Positions 31,515 through 43,439 of a stretch of 64,000 nucleotides of DNA are shown here, piece by piece. Within the stretch, counting starts at the first letter, position 1. Each line of letters begins with the position of its first letter. The position numbers were made by a program, and so were the translations under genes. The notes under the pieces were generated by a model that ran no database searches, was not told the origin of the DNA, and saw nothing but the letters and a program-made list of their open reading frames with translations. The stretch comes from Hexactinellida sp. DTS-2022 (taxonomy: Eukaryota > Porifera > Hexactinellida): the NCBI GenBank assembly GCA_028753945.1, contig JAPNXP010000014.1:2356001-2420000 (forward strand), given 5' to 3'.

Positions 31515-34500
31515 TTCTTCCGTAGCCACTCCACAGAACAGAGTTTAATTAACTAAGAGCCCAAATTTTCAGGATATGTGTCTCATGGGTTACAGATGTG
31601 CACCTGGGGTCACGATTTTTGATTAACTTTTTTGGACACATCTTTAACACCTTTCAAAAGTTGTCTGGTCCATAACTCAAAATATGTTTTACTAAACCCC
31701 CAAATTTTATTTCATATTTGGATTCATCTTAAAATTCTGCGTCTGTAGGGAGAAGAAATTTTTAAAAAATGTGTTTGATTTCTGCCATAAATGGGGGTTG
31801 AAATTTCTTTGTTTACTCACACTTCAATTTCAATAAAACTGTTAAATCTAATTCTATTGTTTCAACTTGAAATAATTATATTGATTTAACTTGTTAAATC
31901 TTACTCTATTGATTCAACTTGCGATAAATATATTGATTTAACTAATAAATTACAGCTGGCATCTATTTAACTGTAGTATTACTATACAATGGATTAAATA
32001 AAATCTAATAATATAAGGAATTTGTTGACTCAACTCAACCAACCGTGGATAACATTGCTAAAATAAATTAAAAATGATATATTTTATTATTAATACAAAA
32101 TGAATGAATGGCATTAAACTCTAGATGGTTTATGATAGAAACAAACTTCAAATTCAACAATCGTTCCTTGTGATTCCGACCAATTAACAAATGGTTCTTC
32201 ACACCTTGGGCGATGATGACTTGGCTAAAAAAAATCCAAAATTGCAGCCTGCGCCGACAGAATGTTCCTTTGGAGGCACTATCAATAAACCACCAACAAG
32301 ATATAGTGCCACCAAAGGAACATGCGTCGGCACAGGCTGCAATTTTGGATTTTTATTATTTATCCGTAGCCCCTTTCACAAAACATAATTTTATTAATTA
32401 AGAGCCCAAATTTTTAGGATAGGTGTCTCATGGGTTACAGATGTGCACCTGGGGTTACGATTATTGATTAACAAATTTTGGACACATCTTTAACACCTTT
32501 CAAATTTTGTCTGGTCTATAACTCAAAAAGTGTTTTACTAAACCCGCAATTGTTATTTCACCATTGGACTCATCATAAAATTCTGCGTCTGATGGGAGGG
32601 GAAATTTTTTAATAATGGGTTTAATTTCTGCCATGAATGGAGGTTGAAATTTCTTTGTTTACTCACACTTCAATTTCTTTAAAAGTGTTAAATCTAATTC
32701 CATTGTTTTGACTTGTAATAATTATATTGATTTAACTTGTTAAATCCTACTCTATTGATTCAACTTGCGATAATTAAATTGATTCAACTTATAAATTCCA
32801 GCTGGCTTCTATTTAACTGTAGCATTACTATACAATGGATTAAATTAAATTAATTTATATAAGGAATTTGTTGACTTTACTCAACTCACCGTGGATAACA
32901 TTGCTGAAATATTTAACTAATAATATAATTTATTATCAATACCAGGGACTTCTTTAATATAGGGACTGTAAACTTCGTTTACGGTAAAATTAGCGTAGGC
33001 CTAAAACAGTATTATTACTTATTGATATCCCGTAATCCGCTAATGCTAGACATAGGAAATGTATTATTGTCGTATAGGAAGTCATATTTTGGGAGTCCAA
33101 CGGTAATATTGGTTTATCGAAAATATTTGTGGAATGTAAGTTATGCGATTTTCACACCCTTCCATATATGGTAATTTTGTTAAAATCTCGAGATTACTTA
33201 ACTTTATACATTGAAATGTATCATTTTCGTACAGGAAATCATATTTTGGAAGTCCACCGGTAATATTGGTTTATCGAAAATATTTGTGGAATGTAAGTTA
33301 TACGATTCTCACACCTTTCCATATATGGTAATATTGTTAAAATCTCGAGATTAGTTAGTTTTATACATATTAAATATATTATTGGCGAATGGGAAATGGG
33401 AATTCATATTTAGGGACTCAGTAGATCACATTGATTTACCTAAGGCGTTCCCCTTAGCCTATATTATTATTTTGGCACTCTCCACAGGAGGATTGCCCCG
33501 ACCCTGTTTTGTAGTTTAGCTAATACTTATATATCAGAATCTGTCATTATGTTGTTTATTAAAAAACAACAAGGCTGGATTCGGTTAACCGGTTAACCGT
33601 TGCTGATCGGTTAACGGTTAGAGATTTTATTAACCAGTTAGCCGGTCTGTTGAATAACAGTTGAGTTATTGGGAAATTAATGTATAAAGTATTAAATTTT
33701 CTTGAATTTTATCAGAATATGTAATCCTAAACCCATTTCTCATCACCACTTAATACATTTTATTGGACAACATTAATTTAAATATAGATTAGAAAGAAAC
33801 TTATCAGATTTTTTAATAAACAACATAATGACAGATATCTGATTGGTAAGAATTAGCTAAACTACAAAACAGGGTCGGGACAATCCTCCTGTGGAGAGTG
33901 CCAAAATAATAATATAGGCTTAGGGGAACGCCTTAGGTAAATCAATGTGATCTACTGAGTCCCTAAATATGAATTCCCATTTCCTATTCGCCAATAATAT
34001 ATTTAATATGTATAAAACTAACTAATCTCGAGATTTTAACAATATTACCATATATGGAAAGGTGTGAGAATCGTATAACTTACATTCCACAAATATTTTC
34101 GATAAACCAATATTACCGTTGGACTCCCAAAATATGATTTCCTGTACGAAAATGATACATTTCATATGTATAAAGTTAAGTAATCTCGAGATTTTAACAA
34201 TATTACCATATATGGAAGGGTGTGAAAATCGCATAACTTACATTCCACAAATATTTTCGATAAACCAATATTACCGTTGGACTCCCAAAATATGACTTCC
34301 TATACGACAATAATACATTTCCTATGTCTAGCATTAGCGGATTACGGGATATCAATAAGTAACAATACTGTTTTAGGCCTACGCTAATTTTACCGTAAAA
34401 CGAAGTTTAAAGTCCCTATATTAAAGAAGTCCCTGTCAATACATAATGAATGAATGGCATTAAACTCTAGATGGTTTATGATAGAAAAAAAGTTCAAATT

Positions 34501-34703
34501 CAACAATCGTTCCTTGTCTCTCCGACCAATTAACAAATGGTTCTTCACACCTTGGGCGTTGATGACTGGGCGAAAGAAAAAATCCAAAATTGCAGCCTGT
34601 TCCGACAGCATGTTCCTTTGGAGGCACTATCAATAAACAAGCAACAAAATATAGTGCCACCAAAGGAACATGCGTCGGCACAGGCTGCAATTTTGGATTT
34701 TTT
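31515..34703 (+). repeat. Two tandem ~0.85-kb repeats, each ending in a long hairpin
   Basis: Copy 1 spans about 31515-32355. Copy 2 spans about 32347-34703 and is interrupted by the fold-back element 32943-34435. Both contain GGTGTCTCATGGGTTACAG or a one-base variant, AACTTGTTAAATC runs and CTAGATGGTTTATGATAG. Each ends in a hairpin with ~50-bp arms (32229-32354 and 34577-34703) built on ATCCAAAATTGCAGCCTG and its complement. They encode nothing credible, as the ORFs across the hairpins are mirror images. Confidence 0.7.
32943..34435. mobile_element. Fold-back element, 1.49 kb, ~590-bp arms
   Basis: CAGGGACTTCTTTAATATAG at the left is repeated inverted at the right end, and similarity runs ~590 bp inward on each side (to about 33530 and from about 33850). 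The flanks share TCAATAC (32936-32942 and 34436-34442). Each arm holds two direct copies of a ~155-bp unit containing AATATTTGTGGAATGTAAG and CTCGAGATTA. The loop carries GGTTAACCGGTTAACC words also seen at 51760. Confidence 0.85.
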
Positions 34704-35356
34704 TAATATCACTCACTGGCAGTGGTTCCCAAACTGGGCTCCGCGGTCCCCAAAGGTGACCGCGAGGTAATTTCTGTTCGGAACGCGAAATATAGTTAAA
34801 ACATAAAATTTAGTACCGTATGTATTTTTTTAATTAGAAAAAGATATCTTTTAACTATAAAAAGTTAGCAATAAGTACTTGTTAGGTATGGAAATTGGAC
34901 TAATAGCACTCTATTGTATTTTGCTTTCAGGACAAGGCCCTGAACCTCACTCGGGTGCTCACAGCGCCGCCCGATCCCCAACTTGTAATGCGAACGTATT
35001 AAAAAAACCACAAGCCCCTTGTAACAAACCCTGTATCCTACACCGCGCCACCACTGGCTTATTAATAGAAATTGTTTTAATAACGTAATAAATTCTAAAT
35101 CAAATATTCAGTTATGTGAAGTATTTACAATTCATGCATATTCTTGGACAAGTGATTTCATGTAATCCAATTAATTGAAACGAATTATTTATGTAATATA
35201 GACGCCGTAATTTAGATTCAGCCCCAGGGGAGAAATAATTATAAAATTACTGCTGTGCGACGTGTTGCATATTTAATGGAGGCGCTATTTCCACGAACCC
35301 CAACATATATTGCCTCCAATAAAATACGTCGGCATAGCTGAAATTTGAATTTGTAG
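34704..35356. other. Gene-free stretch with one hAT-like end
   Basis: CAGTGGTTCCCAAACTGGG at 34727 is a typical hAT MITE terminus, and CCACTGG near 35050 may be the eroded partner. Nothing else is recognised. Confidence 0.3.
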
Positions 35357-35523
35357 CAGGGTTTCATTTAGGGGGGCGAGGGGGGGCATTAGCCCCCCCT
35401 TGGATCCTATGTGCCCCCCCTTGGGTTTGAAAAATACATTGATCAAAGCTGAATCCGCCCCCCTCACATTCCCAAAAACTCTACCTTGCCCCCCCCTAGC
35501 CTAAATGTCTGGATGAAACACTG
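35357..35523. mobile_element. hAT MITE, 167 bp
   Basis: The ends are CAGGGTTTCAT and, inverted, CAGTGTTTCAT, with a perfect 8-bp duplication ATTTGTAG (35349-35356 and 35524-35531). The interior holds opposed G and C tracts. Confidence 0.9.
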
Positions 35524-36994
35524 ATTTGTAGTATAACAGTAGCTTTTGTAATTTTATTTTGTAATATTTTCCAGAGTATTGAAATTAATTACTTTATTTA
35601 TCTATCCGTTACATTTTTGTGTGCATCAATCAGGGTTGGGTTCAAGTACAATTGTACTCAAGTACTTCTGTACTTAAGTACACATTTTTGAGTACTTGTA
35701 CTTGTACTTAAGTACTTTTTCGTTTAATCCAATGTACTTGTACTTAAATACTTTCCAAATGTACTTGAAATTTGAAATTTCTTTTTTAAGTACTTTTAGA
35801 ACTTCTATTCTTAACTAGAATGATTGTTGGCTTTGTTGCCAATTTATTGATCAACACTATAGTTTCTATAGTTGATCATTGCAGTGCAAGCTCACTAATA
35901 TATACTTGATGTGCGATATATTTTTTAAGAGAAGCAGTACAATCTTTGCTAAAAGTAACAAACAATGGTAGGAATCAATCGTAAACACAATTAGGTTTCT
36001 ATTCTCTACGCATATTCACTATATGGATATCTCACATATTATAAGAATCTGGAGATGGTTTCCAGGATTATTTTTGATATCTCTTCTTCAAACTCAATTA
36101 TGGCTAGCAGAGAGCTTCCTGACGTATTAAGGAGATAGGTCCTCAAATTTTCGACACCCGATAACCCCCAATTATTATTGCGTTTTCGAACAGTACTAAT
36201 TATTCTAAGAAGGACGTAGAAACTCAGAATTTCTAAAATCGAAAAATTTGAATTATATATTCATAGTCAAAGTTTAGCCTAATAGTGAATCCATACTAGT
36301 CATTATAAATTCTAGCTATATACTCTAATTGGCGCAAGTTCTATTATAGTGCAAGTTTAACTCTACTACATTAGTACAAGGGATTATGCCACACAGAATT
36401 TTCGATATCGATTTGATTCTTTTTTTCTATAGATTTTCAAATAATCACTCGAATTTATCACAATTTTGGCATTATATAATTATTAACTCTATAAATTTGT
36501 ATTAAAGTTGAAAATCGACACGGCATAATCCTAAGAACAACTGACAAGGATCATTTTTGAGGGATAGTTTTTTTCTCTACGACTTATACTTTTTGAGATA
36601 CACATAAGAATACAAAGGTCACTCTCAGAAAATCTTGCGAATTTTCTTTAATACAAAATAACGGCGAATTTGACCTTTAGTGACGTCAAAAAGGTCGAAG
36701 AAATGTCCGAATCAAATTTTTCTTTCGGAATTGGATAGATAGTATATCAAAGTATAGTTGGGAGTGCTTAAACAATAATCATTCATTTTTCAGGATCTAC
36801 CAATAATTGAGTATCCTCTCCCCTAATTTGCACAATTCCCCATTCTTTGACCTTTAATGACGTCAAAAAGGTCAAAAAATGTCCGAATCAAAATTTTCTT
36901 TCGGAATTAGATAGATAGTATATCAATGGATAGTTAGGAGTGCTAAAAACAATATTTTTGCGTTTGCAACATTATTGATTAATTTGAGGATCTA

Positions 36995-39127
36995 TCTCCT
37001 TAAAGCACTTTGATATACCGGATAATTTAGATGCGAATTTCAAAGCGACATGCAAATATTGTCTGAAAGAAATTCCAGGTTGTTTAAAAGTTACATCCAA
37101 CTTCATCAAACATATGAACGAAATCACCTTAGTAAGGCCATCCTTTACTACAAGCTGAAGTGTATGTACAAAGCAAGAGTTACGAACTGGAGGGAGTAAA
37201 GCAAGAGCATCATCTTCTAATTCAAAATTTGGATCACCGTAGTTTTCAATATCATCTTCACTGTCACTTTGATCGGATTCCTGCTGTAGAGTGTCGAACC
37301 CAGGTAGACTGAATGCATTTACCATATTGTACGCGTTGTTAGTAATGATGGTCGAAAATTTCTTATTGATTTCAAAAGAGCTATCATTTCCTGAAATTTG
37401 TCATATATGTTGCAACAGTGGCGGCGCGGGGGTGCGGCCGCCCCCCGCGCTTTTGATTCGCCCCCCTTGTTGGGGGTTGGGAACTCGCTTGTCTGTTATA
37501 GGAGTACTTAATGTTAATGCGGAAATGCTATACGCCCTGGATAGACAGTCCATAATTAGCTGTTTTTGCTGAGATGCCCCACCGTATACTATTATAGAAC
37601 AGATTATTTAACTAAGTTTGTCATTAAAAATATCGATTTTGGTTTGAATGTGAATTTTGGAATGTTTACAACTATTGGGTTTGCCCCTCCAGTACATTGG
37701 TCCGCCCCCCCAATGGGACTGTGCTGGCGCCGCCCTTGTGTTGCAAGCAGAATGTCTGCCTGAGAATCTGTGACATGCAACCATTATGGAATTTATTTTC
37801 CAGTCCAAGATGAAGTGACCAGTAATCTCTATATAACTCTTCATCCGTCTGTTTGACCAAAGGTTAGTAGTCAGAGCAATACTAGAAACTTGTTCAACCT
37901 TTTTGGCAATATTTTCGTGGATCTTTCTATATTTTCCCTATATCAGTTTAGTTGAAAGATGCTTTCTGCTAGGCACTTGGTATTTAGGGTCCAACTTGTA
38001 TATATATAATTTCGAATCTTGAATTCTCAACTGAGAGTGGCAGCAAATCCCTGCAATAAAATTCATAAGTTCATCAGTAATTTCAAGTTGATGTAAATCA
38101 TGATGAGGATACTTTTTATTCGAAGTGGTTAGTAGGTTAAGTTTCAGTTGTTTATCATCCGTTGGTTCTTTGAAACTGTAGGAGTTCTTCATACTTAATA
38201 ACAAAGCTGATATTTTTTCGAAGGTTAATTCGAAGGTATCTACAATCGTATCACATGTACGCAAGTCAACTGTTGCCACAGATGTACTGATTGGTGAGAA
38301 TAGGTTACAGTCAAGCGTCCCTATTCGTTGGAACTCACAACTAATAATGATTAAGTCAATCCTTAAAGTTGATCAAGATAAATTAAACGCCTTTGACACT
38401 TCCAAGTTAGCAGCATATGAACGAAACACACTCAGAGATTTTGTGGAAATCCTATCCCCTTTTGAGGAAGCGACCGATATTGCCCAAATTGAGAACAAAG
38501 TATCTTCAAGCTTAGTCATCCCATGTATAAGAGGTATAAGGGGTCAACTGTCAACACTTTGCATGAAATATTCTAACGCCTTACTAAAAGAACTTGCAGA
38601 ATCAGTTGAACGTCGACTTACCATTTATGAATCCGAAGATACATATACGACAGCTAGTATATTAGATCCTCGTTTTAAACTGAAGTGGTACAAAGATGGC
38701 AATGAAAGAGATCATCACAAAAGTGAACTATTGTCCAAGATGTATAAAATTGAAAACAAAAAATCAAACCGCCCAGTGGTAGTAGAGTGTGAAAGTAAAC
38801 AACCAAAATGAACTAAATTGTTTTCGTTTATGGATTCGGATGAAGAAGACACAGAAAACATATATATACGGATGAATCAGAGCTTAGAGAATATTTACTC
38901 AAACCAACTATTCCAGGAAACTCTAATCCACTTGCGTTCTGGGAAGATCATGCAGATACATACCCAAAACAAGCCGTATTAGCCATGAAACTTCTAGCAG
39001 TTCCAGCGTCATCTGCTCCTGTTGAACGCTTTTTCAGTATCGCTGGAAAGGTCTTTCGTCCAGATAGATGCAATCTTTCTGACAAAACTTTTGAAACACT
39101 GATGTTTCTTAGGTCTAATATGGATTG
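36995..39127 (+). pseudogene. hAT transposase of H1: BED finger, inverted middle, dimerisation domain
   Basis: The plus strand 36995-37128 encodes HFDIPDNLDANFKATCKYC to NFIKHMNE, a BED-type finger. From 37131 to about 38190 the gene is on the minus strand: SMKNSYSFKEPTDDKQ, ITDELMNFIAGICCHSQLR, YIEITGHFILDWKINSIMVA, CHRFSGRHSACN, IITNNAYNMVNAFSLPGF and CFVHTLQLVVKDGLTK. From about 38195 it is plus again: SKVSTIVSHVRKSTVATD, SSVPIRWNS, TTASILDPRFKLKWY and the C-terminal dimerisation segment AVPASSAPVERFFSIAGKVF (39000-39060), ending in a TGA at 39125-39127. Re-orienting the middle gives the canonical hAT order. Stops and frameshifts also exist, and a MITE (37416-37738) sits in the inverted part. 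Confidence 0.85.
37416..37738. mobile_element. hAT MITE nested in H1
   Basis: The ends are CAGTGGCGGCGC and, inverted, CAAGGGCGGCGC. A perfect 8-bp duplication TGTTGCAA lies at 37408-37415 and 37739-37746. It has the same ends as the MITE in R1. Excision restores the H1 reading GRHSACN-IYDKFQEM. Confidence 0.9.
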
Positions 39128-39517
39128 ATCATAGTTATTCATTTATATTAGTTGTGTTTGAACGTAGAGAATTAATTATCGTCTATCAGCAAGATTAATT
39201 CCCATTAAATTTCAAAAGTACTAAAAATTGTACTTAAGTACTTTCCGAAAGTACTTGTAATTGTACTTAAGTACTTTCCGAAAGTACTTGTAATTGTACT
39301 TAAGTATTTTCATTTGAATTGTAATTGTACTTGTACTTGAAAATTTTTGGAGTACTTGTACTTAAGTACTTTCAAAAGTACTTGAACCCAACCCTGGTAT
39401 CAATTAAAGGAAGACCGCTAGAGGTTTCAATATTACAAAGGGATAAAAAACCTCTTTTAAGGTCCCGCTAATCATTGGGGACTTTCGGAAGTCCTAAACG
39501 CAACATCGCAATTATCG

Positions 39518-39603
39518 TTGACGGAAAGATGGTCGCGGAAAATTGGTCGTAGGGAAATTTAGTCGATGGGAAATTTAGTCGCTGGGAAAAATGGTCGCTA
39601 CGA
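39518..39603. repeat. MULE M1 left terminal array
   Basis: Repeats of GGTCGCGGAAAATT, GGTCGTAGGGAAATTTAGTCG and variants. The same words occur inverted at 41843-41880 downstream of the M1 gene, bounding the element at about 39532-41875. Confidence 0.6.
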
Positions 39604-39792
39604 AACCAAAATATTGAAGTTAATTTCCCATTCTTGATTTCACTCATTGTTATCCAAATGTCACTTGGGGTTAATTTGTTATTATCTCATCAACACACGA
39701 TTATTCTTGACACTACACTATTTGGTTACTTAAGGAAAATTCACAGTATATTGTAATTTCAATTCATTTTTACGTTTTGACTTGTTTCTCTA

Positions 39793-41640
39793 ATGGCCTC
39801 TGAATTACTCATTGAAAGAATCAAGAGCAACAAAAATAAAGACAAAGCCTCGCTAATGGGATATATCAATACGCTAAACCGAGTATCTGATGATATATTA
39901 TACTGGGCAAGTGAAAAACGTGTCACATGCAAAGCTAGAATTCATACGAGAAATGATGTTATAATCAAGCCTGTTCCAGTATCCGAAGTTGAGCAAGCCC
40001 ATACGCACACCCCTTCACAGGATCGTATACAGATGTTAAAGGATTATAGAAAAATGAAAGACACAGCATCTAATTCCGAGCAGAGCACTAGAGGTATATT
40101 ATCCTCCGGTTTAGAAAAAATGCATCCAAGTACTGTAAGTAAGCTACCACAATTGGAATCCGTGAAACGAACGATTCGTAATTACAAAAGCATGAGTATC
40201 GAAAATTGTGGCAATCTCACTTGCAGCTGTAATTATCATCCCTGAAAAATACACTACCCGTACAAAAGTATTCGACCACCCAACATTTCCCATTGAAAAT
40301 AGTACTTAGTAGGTTGAACAATGGAAGATTGTGTTTTCAAATTACATGAGATATTGATATTTCGATTAGAAATTCGTATTCTGCGCATTCGAATTAGCAC
40401 TTGTAGAAGCTTTCAATTCAATCCCTTTTTGATTTGGTTAAAAATTATCATCTTGTGCCACTATATACCACTTTTCCCAAATTGCCACCATGGGAGAGAT
40501 GGGAACCGGTGGCACATGTTGCCAATTGATGATATTTTCAACCCAATTAATATGTAACCAATTTGAAAGCATCTACAATGGGTAATTCGAATGCGTAGAA
40601 TACGAATCTGAAATCAGAATAGCAGTATGTCATAAAGTTTTATTACATTAAACAATATTATTAGACCTACTATAGTCTATAGTACTATTTTCAATGGGAA
40701 AATGTTGGGTGGTCGAATACTTTTGTCCGGGGACTGTATAAAAACTCTCTGAAAGGCGAAACCTTTTTACTGTATGATTAAGGGTTTGGGGATCAGCAAA
40801 GGATCATTATATATGGTACACTTAAATTTATTGATTTCCTAAGAAACTGTGATAGCTGGTTTTGCGACGGAACATTTAGAGTTGTTCCTGATCTATTTAC
40901 ACAACTGTATACAATCCATGCAGAAAAGGATGGTGAAATTTTCCCTTGTATCTATGCACTGCTTCCAAATAAAACTGAAGCTACATATGACAGATTGTTT
41001 AAGAAATTATTAAAAATAGTGCCATCATTAATCCCTTTAAGAATTATGGTCGATTTTGAGAAGGCTGCAATTAATGCCCTAGAGGAGAATTTTATTTCTC
41101 TAATTACGGGATGCTTTTTTCACCTCTCGCAAAATATATTCAGGCACGTTCAAGAACAAGGGTTGGCTGTACGATATCAAGGGGATAACGATTTCGCTAT
41201 TAGTATTAAGATGCTTGCCAGTTTGGCTTTTGTTCCAGAGATTGACGTTATAGACAGTTTCATAATTTTAATGCAACAGTTTCCAGAAGAGGCTATAGAA
41301 ATAGCTAAATATTTTGAAAAAACATACATAGGAAAAGTATTACCCGATTAGACTAGAAGGGTTCCATTGTTCCCAATAAGAATTTGGAATCTTCACACGA
41401 GGGCCAACAGCCGTCTAGCCAGGACAAATAATAACGTTGAGGGTTGGCACAATGCATTCAGATCTACAGTTGTATATTCGCATCCAAGTTTTTGCAAACT
41501 TTCTATGTTTCTTCAAGGGAACAGTCTATGCAAGAGGCCGTTCTTGCAAAATGGGAAGGTGGAGAAGTAAAAAAGTTCAAAAGCTATTATCGCACGTGAT
41601 AATCGCATCTTATCCCTATGTGGCCGATTAATAAAACCGT
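39793..41640 (+). pseudogene. MULE transposase with FLYWCH-like N terminus (copy M1)
   Basis: An ATG at 39793 opens a 150-codon frame: IERIKSNKNKDKASLMGYIN, ILYWASEKRVTCKARIHTRN (FLYWCH-like W-C-K-AR-HT pattern), then a linker. After the inserted MITE at 40252-40736 the core follows: SWFCDGTFRVVPDLFTQLYT (catalytic Asp), IFPCIYALLPNKTEATYDRL, IMVDFEKAAINALEENF (second Asp), GCFFHLSQNIFRHVQ, KMLASLAFVPEIDVIDSF and YFEKTYIGKVLPD. A stop at 41349 follows, then RRVPLFPIRIWN and ARTNNNVEGWHNAFRS (41420-41465; the Glu of EGWHN is the likely third acidic residue). Few lesions make it the best preserved of three copies. Confidence 0.8.
40252..40736. mobile_element. TA-flanked MITE, family T1 (copy b), nested in MULE M1
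   Basis: The ends are CACTACCCGTACAAAAGT and, inverted, CAGTCCCCGGACAAAAGT, both followed by ATTCGACCACCCAACATTT. TA lies on each side (40250-40251, 40737-40738). The 485-bp element is almost palindromic over its outer 200 bp. Confidence 0.85.
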
Positions 41641-42086
41641 GAAACATTGGTTTTTCTGAAGGGAATTGCATATAATTTCGAATTTTAACGTATATAATTT
41701 TTCTCTTTCTTCAACATTTATATTTAATTCCTTCAACATTTATATTTCATTTATTTCTTCAATAAATTAATATTATTAATCAACATATTGGAGTATTGTG
41801 GACGTTTTGTTGTAATTTGGACAAATGTTCAGTACCATTAATTCTTGCGCGACTAAAATTCCCTGCGACCAATTTTCCCCGGGACCTTATTCACGCCATT
41901 CCAATTTATATACCTCTAGACTTATGGCGCTCCTGGAAAAACCCTGATTGTGTTCCTGAAAAACGAACCTAATTAAGCGATAAGTATATTAAGCAGTCGA
42001 CTGTATATGTAAAAATCAATATATTATCTCAACATCAGTGATTACTACAAAGAGTACTAATATATTAGTCAAAATATAGGAATTCA

Positions 42087-43439
42087 TTAAAAAATGGCAC
42101 TCAGTTGTTTAACTGAAAGTTTGTTATGAAGATAAGCGAAACCTCTAGCTTGCTGTAAAATCAACTTTAATGGAATAGTGTAACTGATTTTCAAAAAATA
42201 TTCAAGTATATCTTCAATTGTTACACAGGTTTTCATCAGCTCTTCATGATAACATGCGCATATTGACAAACAAATATATATGATAAATATTGTATCATAA
42301 CTTGAAGATATGATCGCCGTGATAATAGCCTGACTATCATCTTGTGAAAATTCTCTTCTACAATTAACCAAAAACCATCGGTGACTAAATAAAAATTCCA
42401 AACCCATGTCAATTTCTTTAAGATATTTATACAAAGATGGCAAGAATATATATGTAAGTTCTCTCAATTTGACGACAAAATCGTGAATACCACAATGTTT
42501 GTCTCTTGTATTTTCAAAAGGAGTTTTCTTTACAAGTCTTACAAAGCACCAAAAGGTTATTTCTTCTGTTCGTATAGAATTATACAAGATTGAAACAATA
42601 TCTGACATTCCTTGGTGATAACCAACTTTTCGATTATATGAAGCAAATTTTAATAATAATCTTTTTAGGATTGCATAATTTTCATTTAATAAAGAAACAT
42701 CAGTGCGGGCGACATCTTGCTCTATAGATCTTTTCAAGGTCGACCAGTTAGATTCCCCTAAACTAAGTTTTAGCTCAGCGATAGATATTTTTTCATAGTT
42801 GCTTAGAAGTTTTTTAAAACATGTCATATGCTCCTTTTCATTATAAAAAGGTGGGTAAATATTAAAAAGTATAGGCCATATATTAGGCAAATGTTGAATA
42901 GAGATTCCAGAGTAGAAAATATGCCGCTTAAGAGAAGTAAGATTGGAAATACGTCCATTAGTACTAGTATAATTTTCAAAATTAAGTGTAGTAAATAATG
43001 GATAGGTGCCTTCATGGATGCTACATAAAGATGAATGAAGAAAAGATCTGGTAACTTTACAAATTATTTCAGTAGATGGGGGACAACTTTTAGAAATTTT
43101 GCAAAGAGGCCATTTATACATAATTTGTAAAAAATCAGTAATGCCTTCCTCAAACCTGAATACATAGAGTTCATCTTCCAAAATATGTATAATTACACTT
43201 CCACCAGGGTCAGTAGCTGAGATTGTATCCTTTATTATTTTAATCAATTTAATGTGCCGTAAATCTATTTCAAAATATTTTCTAGTTGGAAATAATGTAT
43301 TTTCTTGCTCTATCCATTTAAGCAACATTGGCGAATCATAGATGGATAAGGACTCAACTGATAACGTTAGTAAACCATTATGAATGTTCATCATATCTAT
43401 TTCCCATCTCACCGTATTTCTTGCGTAGAGTTTTATCAT
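42087..43439 (-). CDS. TBC-domain Rab-GAP, TBC1D16-like, single exon
   Basis: 450 codons, no interruption. TBC domains accelerate GTP hydrolysis by Rab GTPases with an Arg and a Gln finger. Here they are IEQDVARTD (R245) and GYHQGMSDIV (Q276), within a domain at about residues 170-400. Also present are WPILFNIYPPF (188-198), FWCFVRLVKKTPF (296-308) and FLFSHRWFLVNCRREF (349-364), all standard TBC blocks. The region after residue 370 resembles TBC1D16 best. The N-terminal ~110 residues look like the leading domain of TBC1D15/16-type proteins. It is as AT-rich as its surroundings, unlike the young transposases, so it is probably a resident host gene. The lack of introns could mean an old retrocopy or a 3' exon. 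It lies just beyond MULE M1, with nothing operon-like. Confidence 0.85.
   Translation of the reverse strand: MIKLYARNTVRWEIDMMNIHNGLLTLSVESLSIYDSPMLLKWIEQENTLFPTRKYFEIDLRHIKLIKIIKDTISATDPGGSVIIHILEDELYVFRFEEGITDFLQIMYKWPLCKISKSCPPSTEIICKVTRSFLHSSLCSIHEGTYPLFTTLNFENYTSTNGRISNLTSLKRHIFYSGISIQHLPNIWPILFNIYPPFYNEKEHMTCFKKLLSNYEKISIAELKLSLGESNWSTLKRSIEQDVARTDVSLLNENYAILKRLLLKFASYNRKVGYHQGMSDIVSILYNSIRTEEITFWCFVRLVKKTPFENTRDKHCGIHDFVVKLRELTYIFLPSLYKYLKEIDMGLEFLFSHRWFLVNCRREFSQDDSQAIITAIISSSYDTIFIIYICLSICACYHEELMKTCVTIEDILEYFLKISYTIPLKLILQQARGFAYLHNKLSVKQLSAIF

Larger units (their letters stand above)
35631..39396 (+). mobile_element. H1: complete hAT element with an internal inversion
   Basis: The 19-bp perfect inverted ends CAGGGTTGGGTTCAAGTAC lie at 35631 and 39396. 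The flanks GCATCAAT and GTATCAAT (35623-35630, 39397-39404) are an 8-bp duplication with one mismatch. Both termini are filled with GTACTTAAGTAC and AAGTACTTGTAC words, probable subterminal transposase-binding repeats. A transposase pseudogene (36995-39127) lies within, with its central kilobase flipped. A near-tandem ~110 bp duplication lies in the leader (36670-36785 and 36849-36960). Confidence 0.88.

Noticed and set aside
32191..32401. ORFs of 62-65 codons with KIQNCSLRRQ-like sequence, also at 34454-34770.
   Set aside because: They arise from the hairpin ends of the tandem repeat and read similarly on both strands.
38948..39142. 64-codon minus-strand ORF.
   Set aside because: The plus strand encodes the hAT dimerisation domain (PASSAPVERFFSIAGK); the minus frame is antisense.
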